Source of the DNA: Gonium pectorale
Taxonomy: Eukaryota > Chlorophyta > Chlorophyceae > Chlamydomonadales > Volvocaceae
Assembly: GCA_001584585.1 (NCBI GenBank)
Contig: LSYV01000014.1
Span: 1,604,658-1,668,657, forward strand
Direction of reading: 5' to 3'
DNA: 64,000 nt
Shown here: positions 36,911 through 48,061 of the stretch, in pieces
Numbering within the stretch: position 1 is the first letter of the stretch
How the letters are laid out: each line of letters starts with the position of its first letter
The notes under the pieces: generated by a model
What the model saw: the letters and a program-made list of their open reading frames with translations, nothing else
Told to the model about the DNA's origin: nothing
Database searches by the model: none
Program-made: the position numbers and the translations under genes

Positions 36911-38149
36911 AGTTTGGGCTGAAAGGAGAAACGGATGGAAGGGTCAATGGCGGCGATGTGCGCTGCGTCACAGTTGGCAAGGGGTATGTAGGTAGTAAGT
37001 ACCGTATTCATAGCAGTATGAGAAGAGCTGTTGCACCAGCAGAGCGTCACTGTCTATTGAACATTGGTTGCCTGAGTGTTTTGTTAGTAGCTTCGTAACC
37101 CAGAGCGTCATTCGTGCATTCATAGCATCTGATCGCCCGAGTCCGTCGTTCCTATGATGACGGATTAGGGACAAGTGCCAGCTGTGCCACCCTGCTGATT
37201 CCACTTTCCGGCCCTTACTATGATGCTTTCCGATGCCGGCCGGCGCCAGCGCTCCATCCGCGCGCGCCGTGCCTGATGCAACACGTGCTCGCAGTCCCCC
37301 GGTAGCTGGTTGGTACTCGGTCTTCAAAGCTGCATGGTTGCGCCGTAATTCTGCATCGTGTACCGCACGACCCCGCCGCACATAAGGACAGACCTACGGG
37401 CATTGTTGCATGCCTTCCGGCTGGTCTCCTGAGGCTGCTGTGCACGATTGTTGACAGGCTGTGACGCTGGACGTCCTGCCTGTTTCTTCATAGCGCCGTC
37501 GCCTTTGTTCCCAAACGAAGAGTTGTTCGTTTTCGGTTTTGGACGAACCGCTGGTGTTTTAGACGCTCGTTCACGCACGGAGGTGTGCATTTGCGTTCCG
37601 AGGCAAGGTAGACAGGGCGCCAGGCTCGAAGTGGGAATTGAAGGAGGATCTAATTCACAGTCGCCTGCCATCCGGCAGCCGGCCGCGGCAGCGCGCCCGT
37701 GCGGCGGGCGCGTGCACCGCCGCCGGGCCGCCGCTGCTCACTGCCGCCCATCTCGGCCCGACGTTTGGAGGGCTCGCGCAGCCTGGCGCGCCAAGCCGTA
37801 ATTCCTGGAGGTATTTTGGGGAGGGACCTGCATGCCCCCAGTGCCAAACATAGATGCGGCGCCCTGTGCCTGTTTGCTGTGTAGCAAGGCACGGGTTTGA
37901 TGGAGGGAGCTCTGTGGAGCCTCCCCATACTTTAGTGAGTTTTAATTGAAGTGTAACAACCATGCAAGCGGCAAATTGCACCAACTGAAGCCCTCGGCAT
38001 CGCTCGACGACGCCCCCCAAAGCTTCCAGGAACCGCCAACTGCCCGTCAACGAACCTGTGCTGATGGCCGCACGACGCGTCGTGGCACTACAGCCACAGC
38101 CGGTAACGGCGGTGGAAGCAACGGTGGCGGAGGGCTGCACGCCATGGTC
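36911..38149. other. Spacer between copy 5 and truncated copy F
   Basis: No gene was identified. The minus-strand frame that continues from copy F to 37655 has no family blocks after about 38150 and is probably chance. The stretch 37850-38030 weakly resembles 21120-21320. A TGTAA lies near 37951-37955 on the plus strand, too far from copy 5 to assign safely. Confidence 0.4.
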
Positions 38150-39326
38150 GCTGGTGACCTGTCGCTGACGCCGCAGGTAAGCACGGTACTCCGGCTTTAG
38201 TACCGTGGTGTCCCAGCGCCGTACGAGTACGTACGGCAGTACTGCAATGAGGATGAAGTGCAGGGCGGGCTCCCAGGGCCTTATGCCCTCTGGGGCAGGG
38301 GCCCAACCAGTAGCATCCCCATTAGGCAGCGCCTGGAGTCTGCAGTGAACTGAGAGCATGGCTGCCTGCACCGTTACCCAGAGAGCTGCACCACCGATTA
38401 GCTGAACTGACGCCGCAATCTGTTGGAAGGAATATATTGTATGACGTTAGATTGTGTGTTGGCTTCCCGTGCAGCCGGCAACCCAGGGCACGACCTACGG
38501 CTTGCATGCATGTTTAGAGCTGGCAAGTAGCATGCGGTAGCGACCAGCAGCTAGCAGCAAAGGAAATGGGAAACAAAGGAAGCGCAAACACAGGATTTGC
38601 CAACGCCGTAACACGTGGTCTCAGGTCAGTTCTGAGCTTGCTACGGCGCAGGGTGGAGCCATGGCATGCCCTCGCATCCCGCTACATCCCCTGGCGTACT
38701 CGCTGTACGACGAGGAGCTTCCAGGAGAGGAAAAGCGCTATGTAGAGGCGCCGGCGCACGCTGACAAAGTGACCCACGGCGCCAAGCGCCAGCAGAGCGG
38801 GCGGAGCGCAGGCGGGCGCAATGAGGCTCCCCACGGCCGGCGCTAGAATGACAGCAGAGAGGAGGCAATTCCGCAGCCGCCCGTATACCGGCCGGGAGGC
38901 GAGGACCAGGACCAGCACCAGCAGCTGCACGGCTGCACAGCCAAAGTTTGTATAGTCCGCGAGCTGCAGCCGGAGCCGGGGGTCCAGCACGGCGGGTGTA
39001 AGGAACGTGTCAATGAGTTGGCGGGGGTACGGCGCGCCGCAGGGGAAGCTGGTCAGCACGGCGTCTGCGCGGCGGGCTGCGGGGTCGAGGAGGGGCAGCT
39101 CCGCCTGCAGCGCGGAGTGCGGGTCGCCGCCTGTCGGGACGCAGAGCCCGCGACGCATTAGCTGTGCCACGTATGGTCCAGAAATGAAGACGAGCTCAAG
39201 CAGCAGGAGGACCGCATCGATCCTGCAATCTCGGTGCGATGACCATGCGCCGAAAGACAGGGGCGGCGGCTGCGGCGCGGCGGCGGTGGCCGAGGCCGCA
39301 GCTGAGGTCGCCTTCTTGGACCGCAT
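38150..39326 (-). pseudogene. Array copy F: 5' fragment, exon 1 and start of exon 2
   Basis: Minus-strand exon 1 (39326-38700, 209 codons) is fully open from ATG at 39326 (MRSKKATSAA) and ends QR|gtacgc like copy 1. It carries CVPTGGDPHSALQAELPLLD and the same hydrophobic segments as other copies. After a ccaacag acceptor, exon 2 starts at 38419 (IAASVQLIGGAALWV) and keeps the last membrane segment of the N-terminal bundle and PEYRAYLRRQRQ. Similarity ends near 38150. The rest of exon 2 and exons 3-5 are missing. It could still make a short membrane protein of about 300 aa, but it looks like a truncated duplicate. Confidence 0.75.
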
Positions 39327-41237
39327 AATGCCGTCTGGGAGCCAAAATCGCTTATCAAGACAGCTAGGACCCTCTCCTGGACGCGCAACTATTGTTTCGC
39401 GAGTGCCCCGCGCGCTATGGCTTTGCCATCGCTGATCCTAGCTGTTTATGCCAAAAGACCCGTAAAAAAGAGAAACCTGCACACCTGTATAAAGAAAAGG
39501 CTGACAGGAATCTGTAACTTTTGAGGAGGCTTGAGTGTACAAGGTTGGTTGCGCGGCCTTTGCCGGACACCCGTGGGTCAATCGGACGTTGGGTACACGT
39601 GGCTCCATCTGTGTGGCTGTATCAGAGCTTTTGTTTGGCGGAGAATGCCTACGTCTCGACGTTGGCAAAGACATCCCAGCGCCCGACCAGCAGCGATGGA
39701 CTGCCAGGCGTGCTGCCAGGGTTGGCCACTGGATAAAGAACTGGGCGGCGATGCACTGTCGTCCTTCTTAGGTCTCATCCATCTATTAACCGTTCAAAAG
39801 GAACCAACGGCCGACCCTACCCGCCATCAACCGAACCAGGGGAGATCTCCCCTGAACCGAACCCAGCATAGCAGCACCGAACTAACCGGAAAACCCTGCT
39901 CATCAGCAGCAAACCGTTAGCGTTATTAAATTGAACCAATAGCAGATCCATATGAGCAAAGTTGCAGACAGGGGAGATCTCCCCTGGTCGCAGACAATAG
40001 CAGACACGGTTGCAAACTGAACGGACGGGTAACCGCAGCAAGCAAAACATGACGTACGGGTACGGGCGCCGCGGCGCCGCCGGGCGTCATAGCCCACGGG
40101 CCACGGAAAAAGAGAAACCTGCACAGAAAGAGGGAGCCCGCCTCTACGGCCATATACGCCCGAAGGCGCGACGTTTCCAATAGGGCGGGCGGGTACAGAG
40201 CAAGACATGTGACGTTCGCCCCGCCCCTCAAAGGACCGGCCAACCAGCTTATCCGGGTTGTCGAACTTCACCTGGGAGGTGGGTGGGAGCTAACCGAACG
40301 CCCTGGCAGAAGGGCGAACGCACTCAATGCATACAAGTACAAGGTAGCAGATAGTCCTGACGTTGTCACTGCAATTTCCTTATTGTATGCCATGGAGCAG
40401 TGGTGCCACACATGAGGCGTTACGGTGCCCGCCCACTCGCGTTTCCACTGTCTTTTGCCGACCGGAGCCGCTGCTGCGGTCACTTACGTCTCCGCAGCTG
40501 ACGCAATCCCCCTGGCGCTAAGCGTCTCATGACATCTTGTCCGCCCATCGGAGGGCAAACCGTGGAGAGCTGCGATTCTCTGCACGAAACACGCCGCAAA
40601 GCTGTCAACACTCAACGCCAATGGGCAAGGGGCACTGCAATAGCGCTGCGATGAACATACGACTGGTAAACTTGAAGGGCTCGCAACGGACACAATGAAC
40701 ATACGACTGGTACACTTGAAGGGCCCGCAACGGACACAACGGGCAGACACGGATGAACAGAGCGCAGTACCCAGCACATGCATAAAGACGTCGTAGCACA
40801 GGCTATGGTCTTAAGAGCCTGCTGTGAGGGCGCCTCAGACACGTAGCATATCAGCTTAGATGCTTCCTCGGGGAGATGCTTAGGCATGTTAATGCAGACT
40901 GTATACCACAAGGGTTGCCAGCTCAAGAATTCATGATCCGTCCCTCACATGTGCAACTCCTCTCGTCTACACCACCCCGCAACAGACTGCCTGCAGTACA
41001 GCTGCAACCGGGCATGCACACCCGCTCGAAAGGGACCTTGACCACTGGGAGGCGTACCTGTACCCTCAACTACCGGTATATTTGGAAGTGCCCTCGTACG
41101 TCCCATTGCCCTTCAGACAGCGAGGCCCCGTTGCGCGTTTCCAACCCAGCCTCAGTAGAATCTGCGAAGCAGAAACTGGGCCTTTTGATGGCCGGTGCAG
41201 CGCGCAATGACCATGAAAGAAGCATCACATCATTGGA
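39327..41237. other. Repeat-rich spacer between copy F and copy 6
   Basis: No gene. The left part (39465-40200) holds direct and palindromic repeats listed separately. The right part (40600-41230) has short internal repeats: the phrase GAACATACGACTGGTA occurs at about 40654 and again at about 40698, followed by CTTGAAGGGC both times. The motif CACCCGTGGGTCA at 39570-39582 is a variant of the upstream palindrome seen elsewhere. Confidence 0.4.
39465..40125. repeat. Segment bounded by a 19-bp direct repeat, with twin palindromes
   Basis: AAAAAGAGAAACCTGCACA occurs at 39465-39483 and again at 40107-40125. Inside, the perfect 16-bp palindrome AGGGGAGATCTCCCCT occurs at 39838-39853 and 39970-39985. 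The sequence just after the second direct repeat (40126-40200) resembles 6055-6145 near the gap. This may be a small mobile element or two nested repeat copies; no protein domain was recognised. Confidence 0.45.
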
Positions 41238-44200
41238 TCAATGCTCCTGTTTCCATGGTCGCCTAGTTACCATTGACAAGCCCTTGGCATCCTTGCCGTA
41301 ATCGTCCTCGCCGCCGCCGCTGGCAGCATCACCACCGCTGGCGCCTGCACCACCAGCCGCTCCGCAGCGTTCAGATGCGGAGATGCGCTCCGCATCCGAC
41401 GCGCCCCGCCGCTGGCCCAGGAAGCGGCGGCGCATGAGGAGGTCGGTGGCGGCCGAAATCCCCCATGGTGGCAGCGGCAAAGAAGGCGGTGAACAGCAGC
41501 GCCGGCGGCCAGAGGCCTTGCGCAAAGTGGCGGGACAGCAGCAGCATATGTGCCAGGCACACCAGCGTGACGCGCGCTTGAAGGTAGGGCGACAGCTGCG
41601 GGTTGCGGGGAAACGAGGGATGTGCATTAGAAGGGAAGTACTGCACATGCGGGAAGCCGTTAGCCCTACATATCTCAAACCGCGTCACCAGCATTTCAAG
41701 GTTTGTTCACCTTCCATGACAACTGGAACGGCATCCAGTGACATGCACGCGCGGAGTTTGCGTGACCCATGGCCCATGGCAGCAGTGGTGCAAGCATACA
41801 GTGGCCGTTGAGAACCTCCAAAACATAAGCTAGGCAGGCTACTGGTAAGACAACAGGGCCGCCAGCTTGGCTTTGGCTGATCAGGATCCAGACTGGTGTT
41901 ACCCGCAAACCACCTGCCTGCATTGTCGCCGGCTCCCACACGCACAAGTTGAACCAGTGCAGCGGCCACCGCCGGCAGGCAAGCGTCCAGGCGTCCGGCA
42001 CGGGCAGCAGGGGCGGCCGAGTAGGGGCAGTGGAAGCAGCATCAGGAGGAACACCGCCGAGTCCAGCCACCCGCGGAGCTGCAGCAGCCAGTTCCGGCGC
42101 CTACAAGGACAGAGGAGTGCATAGGCCACGGTTAGACACTCCGTTTGTGCGTGCAGTACTTACAATCGCAATAACAAGAAAACGTGCATATCCAGCTTCG
42201 GGCCTTCCCGAGAATCAAACCAATGGCAGCAAAGTGAGGCATGAGGGGCGGCCGACCTACGCTTGACCGGCCCGTGGGTTGATGAAAGCGATATGGACCG
42301 CCCGAATCTACTCACGCACTGTGTAGCTGGGTGAGAACTGACAGCGCTAGGACCAGCAGAATCGCCGTGAGGAGGAGGACCTGGGATGTCATTTGCAGTA
42401 TCCAAGGCGCCGGCTCAGCCGCCGGCTCGGCGGGCATCACAGCTGCCGCGGCTGCTGACGATACCAGTGCGTTGGAGCGTGTGGCGTACGTTCGGTGCAT
42501 TGAGGCGGCTCGCATCCCTGCATTCAGCACGAACGACGTGCGGTCCAGCCCCACGAGCTGCGCCGCCTTAAAAACCTGGTAGGCGGCCTCCAGCGCCGGC
42601 GGCTGGAAGCCCCGAAGCATCGCCCGCAGCCACCAGGCCGGACCTGGACGCGGCTGCCCGGCGGGCTCCAGCGAGAACGGAGCGGAGCCGTATCGGCCCA
42701 TCAGGCTGGTTGCAGCCTGGTAGCCGCTATCAGGGCCGTCTTGTCCCAGAGCCCCAGAGTCCCTTGCTGCGGTGTTGGCGAGGAATAGCACACGGCGGCC
42801 TGCAACGGGGCACTGTCTGTCGAAGGTCGCCTCCGTGCTCCCGACCGCGCTTGTCACGTCCGTAGCACCAGCGAAGCCATCCGCTGAACCTCCGCCGCTG
42901 ACGGCCGCCTCCAGGCCCGCTGCAGGGCGCACTCCACCGCACGCCGCCTCCAGAGCCCGCTGCGCCTCACCAAGACACGCGTCCATGCCATGGGATGCGA
43001 GCAGCCGCAGCAGGCCGTCAAAGACCCGCGGGTCCGTCACAGGCATGTCCTCCGTGTGCTCCTCAGTCCCCGCCGGCGCGCTAGTGCCGTGTGAATGCAT
43101 GCTGAGCAGGCTGCCCAAGTCGTATGCGACGTCGTGGAGGCCGCTGGTCACCACATCTGCTGCGGCTGCCGCCAGGAGGGCCTGCCGGTCCTGTCCTTCC
43201 CCCGTGTGCTGGGACAGCAGCCCGTCCAGGCAGGCTACGGCCTCCGCGCCCAGCACCTCCTCATGCAGCCGCCGGGTCTCCTGCGCCGCGACGGGAGGCA
43301 GCACCATCAGTGGAAGCGACGCCAGGGGCGCAGTCGCCGTGGAATCCTCCGGCCACTGCTGCGGCGGCGGCTCTGCCGCGTGGGAGGAGGCGGGCTGCTG
43401 GGCGACTGCAGGCACTGCCTCGTCGATGGGCGTCTCCACTGGGGGCGATAGGACGTGGAGCATCAAGGATCCGGGAGCGCGCAGCGCAGCGGGCGCAAGG
43501 GCCAGCCTGCAAAAGATGCGGATAGGACAGGGTCGCCTTCGTTGGCACACAGCTCTGCAATGCAAAGCACCATGCAACGTCACAGAAGGTTCTGAAACAT
43601 GTCACGCCATGCTAGACTGCAGACAATCCATTTCCAATCATGCATGCGCGCCAAGGCCAACAAGCGGGAGGGAAAGCGCGACGGTACAAAGGATGGGAAC
43701 AAGAAGGTCGCTTAACGCGCGCTCGAATGTGAACAGCTGCCTGCACCAAGTACGGGCGAGGCCCAAGCCGCCCACCTGACAGCTGCGATGGTATCCCCAT
43801 TGTCTGGGGTGATCGACATGAAGCAGGGAGTGAAGATGTCGTCCAGGAAGACCTGCTGCCAAAGCCCCAGCCGCCCCGTTGGTCCGGTGGCCACCACGCA
43901 GCGGAGGGAAGCCAGGTTGCGGCCCTCCGGGACGCGCAACACCACGGCAACCTCTGCCATTGGCTCGGATGAGTCCTGATCCGTTGTTACCGCAGCTGTG
44001 ACTAAGCTGCTTCCGGTGGCCATCTCCTGTTCGCATGGGGCCCACGCCTCCGCGAGGGGCACGGCTGGCGGCCAGGCGATCGCGTCCAGCAAGAGCTCAC
44101 CGCCGCAGGCAGTGGCGGTATCAGCGGCACCACCGGCCGTCGTGGCCTCTAGCGCCTGCTGCAGTGCGCCCTCAACCACCCCGATGCCCATCTGACCGCC

Positions 44201-46184
44201 GCGGCTGCGCTCGCCTCCGCCACCGGCGGTACTGCCGCCTCCGCCGCCGGTGCCCAGGGACATGTGACACAGCGTGATACGGCGGGGCCCGTTAAGGCCA
44301 CGCTCACCCTCGCCGCTGCCGCCACGGGCGCTGACCCCGTCGCCTCCGCCACCATGGTCTTCTCCGCTGGTGCCTACAGATATCACGCCTCCGCCGGGGG
44401 CGCCCCAGCGCAGCGTCAGCAGCAGGTGCACGCAGCCGGGCACACACACCGCTGAGACGAGCTGCAAGGGGAGCAGGGGACAGCTCTGGGCACTGCTCCC
44501 TACGCCCGCTGTTCCGGCCATGGCGCCAGTGCTGTTGACTCGACGCAAGCTTGCGGCTGCGGCGGACTGGACAACGGCAGCCGCCTGCGCAAAGTTAACG
44601 CCGTTGGGCAGCGGGGCCTTGAGGCTGACCAGCAGCGGGCGGCGGCGGGAACGGTAGATGGCGGGGGTGTTGGGCTCATTGCCCGTGGCGACTGACCCGC
44701 ACGCCTCCGGGCCAGCGGTCAAGGCCGTTTCTGGGCCGCCGTCGCTGCACAGCGAAGCTGCCACACTCGTTGCCTCCTGCAGTGAATTCAGTCCCAGCGG
44801 GGACTCGTGTGATGTGCACTCCGCTGCTTGGGCCACTTTAAGCGAAAGTCCATTGGTCAGCTGCTTGCGCCCATGGTATCCGATGTAGCCGATACGCTCC
44901 CCAGTGGGCGAGAAGGCCGCTGCAATCTCCTGAACAGGGGCGCCCCTCGAACCAGGAAAGGGTTCTGAGGTGCGTATGCGGACCCGTGTACCTCCGTCGC
45001 CGTCGCTGCCCTTGGGCGAGCCGCTGGCATTGCGACCGCCGGCAGAGGCTGCAAACAGCGACGCCTCCTGAGCTCCCGCCAGCTGCTGACGGTGGCTGCG
45101 GTACTCCGGCCTGCGGGACATGACCTCCCAGTGCCGTACGACCGCATACGGCACCGCTGCGGCCAGAACGAGGTGCAGTACAGCCTCCCAGGGCCGCAAG
45201 TCGTGGGAGCTTGGTGCCCACTGAGCGGCCTCGCCGTGAGGCGATGCCTGAAGCCGGTGGGTGACACAATACATGGCTGCCTCGAGCGCCACCCAGAGGA
45301 CTGGGCCCAGCGCAAGATGAACCGATGCAGGCACCTGCGACCAAACAGAATGGCAGAGAGAGAAGAATGCACTGCATTATTGTGGAGGGAAACCCTTGAG
45401 GCAGATGCCCACGCACATGCGTCCAAACACCAGCCCTACTACGAAATCCTGCAGATCCGAACGGTTCAAAGCCGCCTCACGCGTTTTAGATCTACAGATC
45501 ATGTGGCTTATCCAGCCCCGTCTGTGCAAGCCTCTAGTCTCTCACTCCTATGTGTCCCATACATACCCGCAGCACCACGAGCAACTTCCAAGCGAAGTAT
45601 GCGGCCACCGCAAGGCGCTGCAGCGCATTGCCGTAGTGGCCCGCGGCCCCGAGGGCCAGAAGCCCCGTCGCCGCGTAGACGGTGGCGGCGATGGCACCCA
45701 CAGCGGGGGCCAGGAGGACGGCGGAAAGCAGCCAGCTTCGTAGGCGCTCGTACAATGGCCGGGAGGCAAGGGCCAGGCCCAGCGTTAGCAGCTCCGCCAC
45801 CACGAGGAACATATTTGAGTAGTCCGCGAGGCGCAGTCGGAGCCCAGGGTCAACGGCTGCCCCCGTACGCAGTGTGTACAGCAGCTGGCGGGGGTACGGT
45901 GCGGCGCAGGGGAAGCCCGCCAGCACGGCGTCTACGCGGCGGGCTGCGGGGTCGAGGAGGGGCAGCTCCGCCTGCAGCGCAGAGTGCAGGCCGCCGCCCG
46001 TCGGGACGCAGAGCGCGCGGAACATGAGCTGGGACGTGTAGGCTGGGAAAAGGGTCAGGATCTCCAACAGCAGAAGGACGATGTCAGTCCAGTAGCTGCG
46101 GCGCGCGAACCACGCGGCGAAGGACAGCGGCCGCGGCGGCGAGCTGCCGGCTGGGGCCACAGCTGCGGCTGACGCAATCGGCAT
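41238..46184 (-). CDS. Array copy 6: full-length member, 1-nt shifts in exons 4 and 5
   Basis: Minus-strand exons: 46184-45567, 45334-43776, 43506-42316, 42100-41918 and 41595-41238; corrected length about 1,302 aa. Exons 1-3 are fully open. The start ATG at 46184 (MPIASAAAVA) matches copy 4. Exon 2 contains YRSRRRPLLVSLKAPLPNGV, CVPGCVHLLLTLR and RNLASLRCVVATGPTGR; exon 3 contains PLASLPLMVLP, FDGLLRLLASHGM and AWWLRAMLRGFQP. Exon 4 is 183 nt instead of 184 (lost base near the LLGRPLLPVP segment), and exon 5 has five C's at about 41461-41465 (AATCCCCCATGG) where copy 4 has AATCGCCATGG. Both may be sequencing errors. Intron 4 uses a GC donor (CAG|gcaggt). A 171-bp tract of exon 3 is identical to copy 4. 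Confidence 0.78.
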
Positions 46185-48061
46185 TCCGCTGACGCTAATC
46201 GACGCCTCGTCCTGGAAAATCTAGTACCACCAATCGGCCCTGTCGGTGCCCTGACGTTTCCGTTGGTCACCTTGTGAGCTACGACTGTAACACTCGGCGC
46301 GATTATGGGGCTGAAGGGTACCGGTGTTGCCTCTGTACAGATGAGTTGTCTTATGCGCGGCGATCCTGGCGCTCCGACAATCTCCGACCCAGGGGTCACT
46401 TTGGATCGACAGCGGGACGGCCATCGCACATCCAATGGGCATTGCGGGAACGTCCGGGAAGTATACGCCTTTGTTGATCACTACGCAATAATCCAATCAC
46501 ACACATGCGTGTGCGGCACATGCACCTGGTGCACAGATATCATATTCCAGGCAAAAGAAAGCCGGCTGCTTAAGTCAAACGACTGACCTGGGCACTGTCG
46601 GCAGGGCGAGTAGTGGATAGCCCCGCTTGACCTGGCCCGACGCTCAAGCCATAAGCTAGGTTGCCGAATATGCATTCGCGATATTTGAAATGCATATCAA
46701 ACCCAACCAAGCAACTACCGGCATGCATGTGCTGTCCCTTTTTGCTGGGCTCCTTACCTGCCCCGATCACGGCAAAACAGCCAAACTGCCGTTACCTCGA
46801 CATGCCCTTCGCCAACAGCGGTCCGAAGGCAGCGGCATTCCTTCGCTGTGCCGCTGACGCAACATGATGCCGCATGCAGGGTTCGTCGTGACTGACGCCG
46901 CAAATAAAGCGCCGGAGGCGTTGGTGGCACCGACTGTCAGTGCGGGCATCCAGGGGCCTTGGCAAGGTGGTGGGGGCTCAGAGGAACCATTATGCGCACC
47001 TAAGGAAGTGTATGGCCCTGGGGCCTTTTGCGGCAGTTCGGGATATGGCGTTGCCGGTGGCGCTGGTTGGCTGCCGCCCCGACATCAGTGGCGGTGGCGT
47101 CATACAGGCGGTGGCGCGCTCCCCTGCCCAGCTCGTACTTATCCACAGCCTTCCCCCTTCAACTCCCCCGCCCAGCGCACCTTGGGGGTTCGCCCGCCTC
47201 ACGGCTCCCCCCCGTCACCGGTCTTTCGTACTCGTTGCGGTTCGGCGTGGCGACCCATTTTACATCTTCACACACATACACACACACACACACCTGCCTC
47301 CTTTCTGATCATGCCCACATGCTTAGGGTTTAGGCTCAAAGTGCTTGCGGGCACACATTGCGAACAGGAATCTAGGCGAGAGACGTAGAAACATGGCTGA
47401 TGCGCCGGGCTGTGCGCCGGGCTCAACACTTGTTTGTGCGCTTAACACCCCACGGCCCCATGTCCGCCTTGGTCAACCTCTGTCAACATTAATTGCCAAA
47501 GGGCAATGTGAGCGCGTGACTACCGGGCGCAGCAGAAGCGGCAGCGCAAGACAACCACGGGCCAAATACCGGTACTTCAAAGAGAGCCCCTTATTCAGCA
47601 GGACAATGACGTAGCAGCACAGGCTGTGGTATAAATCGTCAAATGCCCATGAGCACGCCTCACGCATGCACAGATGAGCCCAGAGCACAGGGATTCCCAG
47701 CTCTGCGGCATTAAGGAAACAATATATGGCTCCGTACCTCGTGTACATATACAGCAGCTCCTCCCCACGCCTCAACAACCCTGCCTGCAACAGGCTGCCG
47801 GTGGTGTCACAGCCGCACCCGGGCGTACACGCTTGCGCAGGAGAGCCCTCAGTGACCAGGAACCAGCCCAAGTGACATTTGTGCTTTTGGCCTCGCGTAC
47901 GTCGCATAGATAGCTCCAGGTAGTTCCGAAGGTAGAAGGCACCGCGGCCCGAACAAGCTGGCGCATCGCACAATTCCCGCAAACGGAACATATCGCATCA
48001 CTAAATCGAAATCAGTGGCTGCCTAGTAATTCCCGAGGCGCCCTAGGAACCCTTGCCGTAG
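46185..48061. other. Spacer between copies 6 and 7
   Basis: It should contain the promoter of copy 6 next to 46184; CCGACCCAGGGGTCAC lies near 46386. A possible coding fragment occurs around 46940-47150 in one frame (GPFAAVRDMALPVALVGC), but no splice structure or family could be assigned. A CA microsatellite lies at 47267-47293. A minus-strand frame (47473-47991) has no recognisable domain. Parts of 47600-47700 weakly resemble 40780-40840. Confidence 0.4.
47267..47293. repeat. (CA)n microsatellite
   Basis: A run of CA dinucleotides, interrupted by one T, covers about 27 bases. A simple repeat with no further significance seen. Confidence 0.85.

Noticed and set aside
37655..38149. Continuation of copy F exon 2 as a real coding tail
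   Set aside because: The frame stays open, but no family block is present after about 38150 and part of it resembles a non-coding repeat near 21.2 kb.
47473..47991. 172-residue minus-strand frame as a separate gene
   Set aside because: No domain, no splice context and codon use unlike the real genes here; weak similarity to 40.8 kb suggests a repeat.
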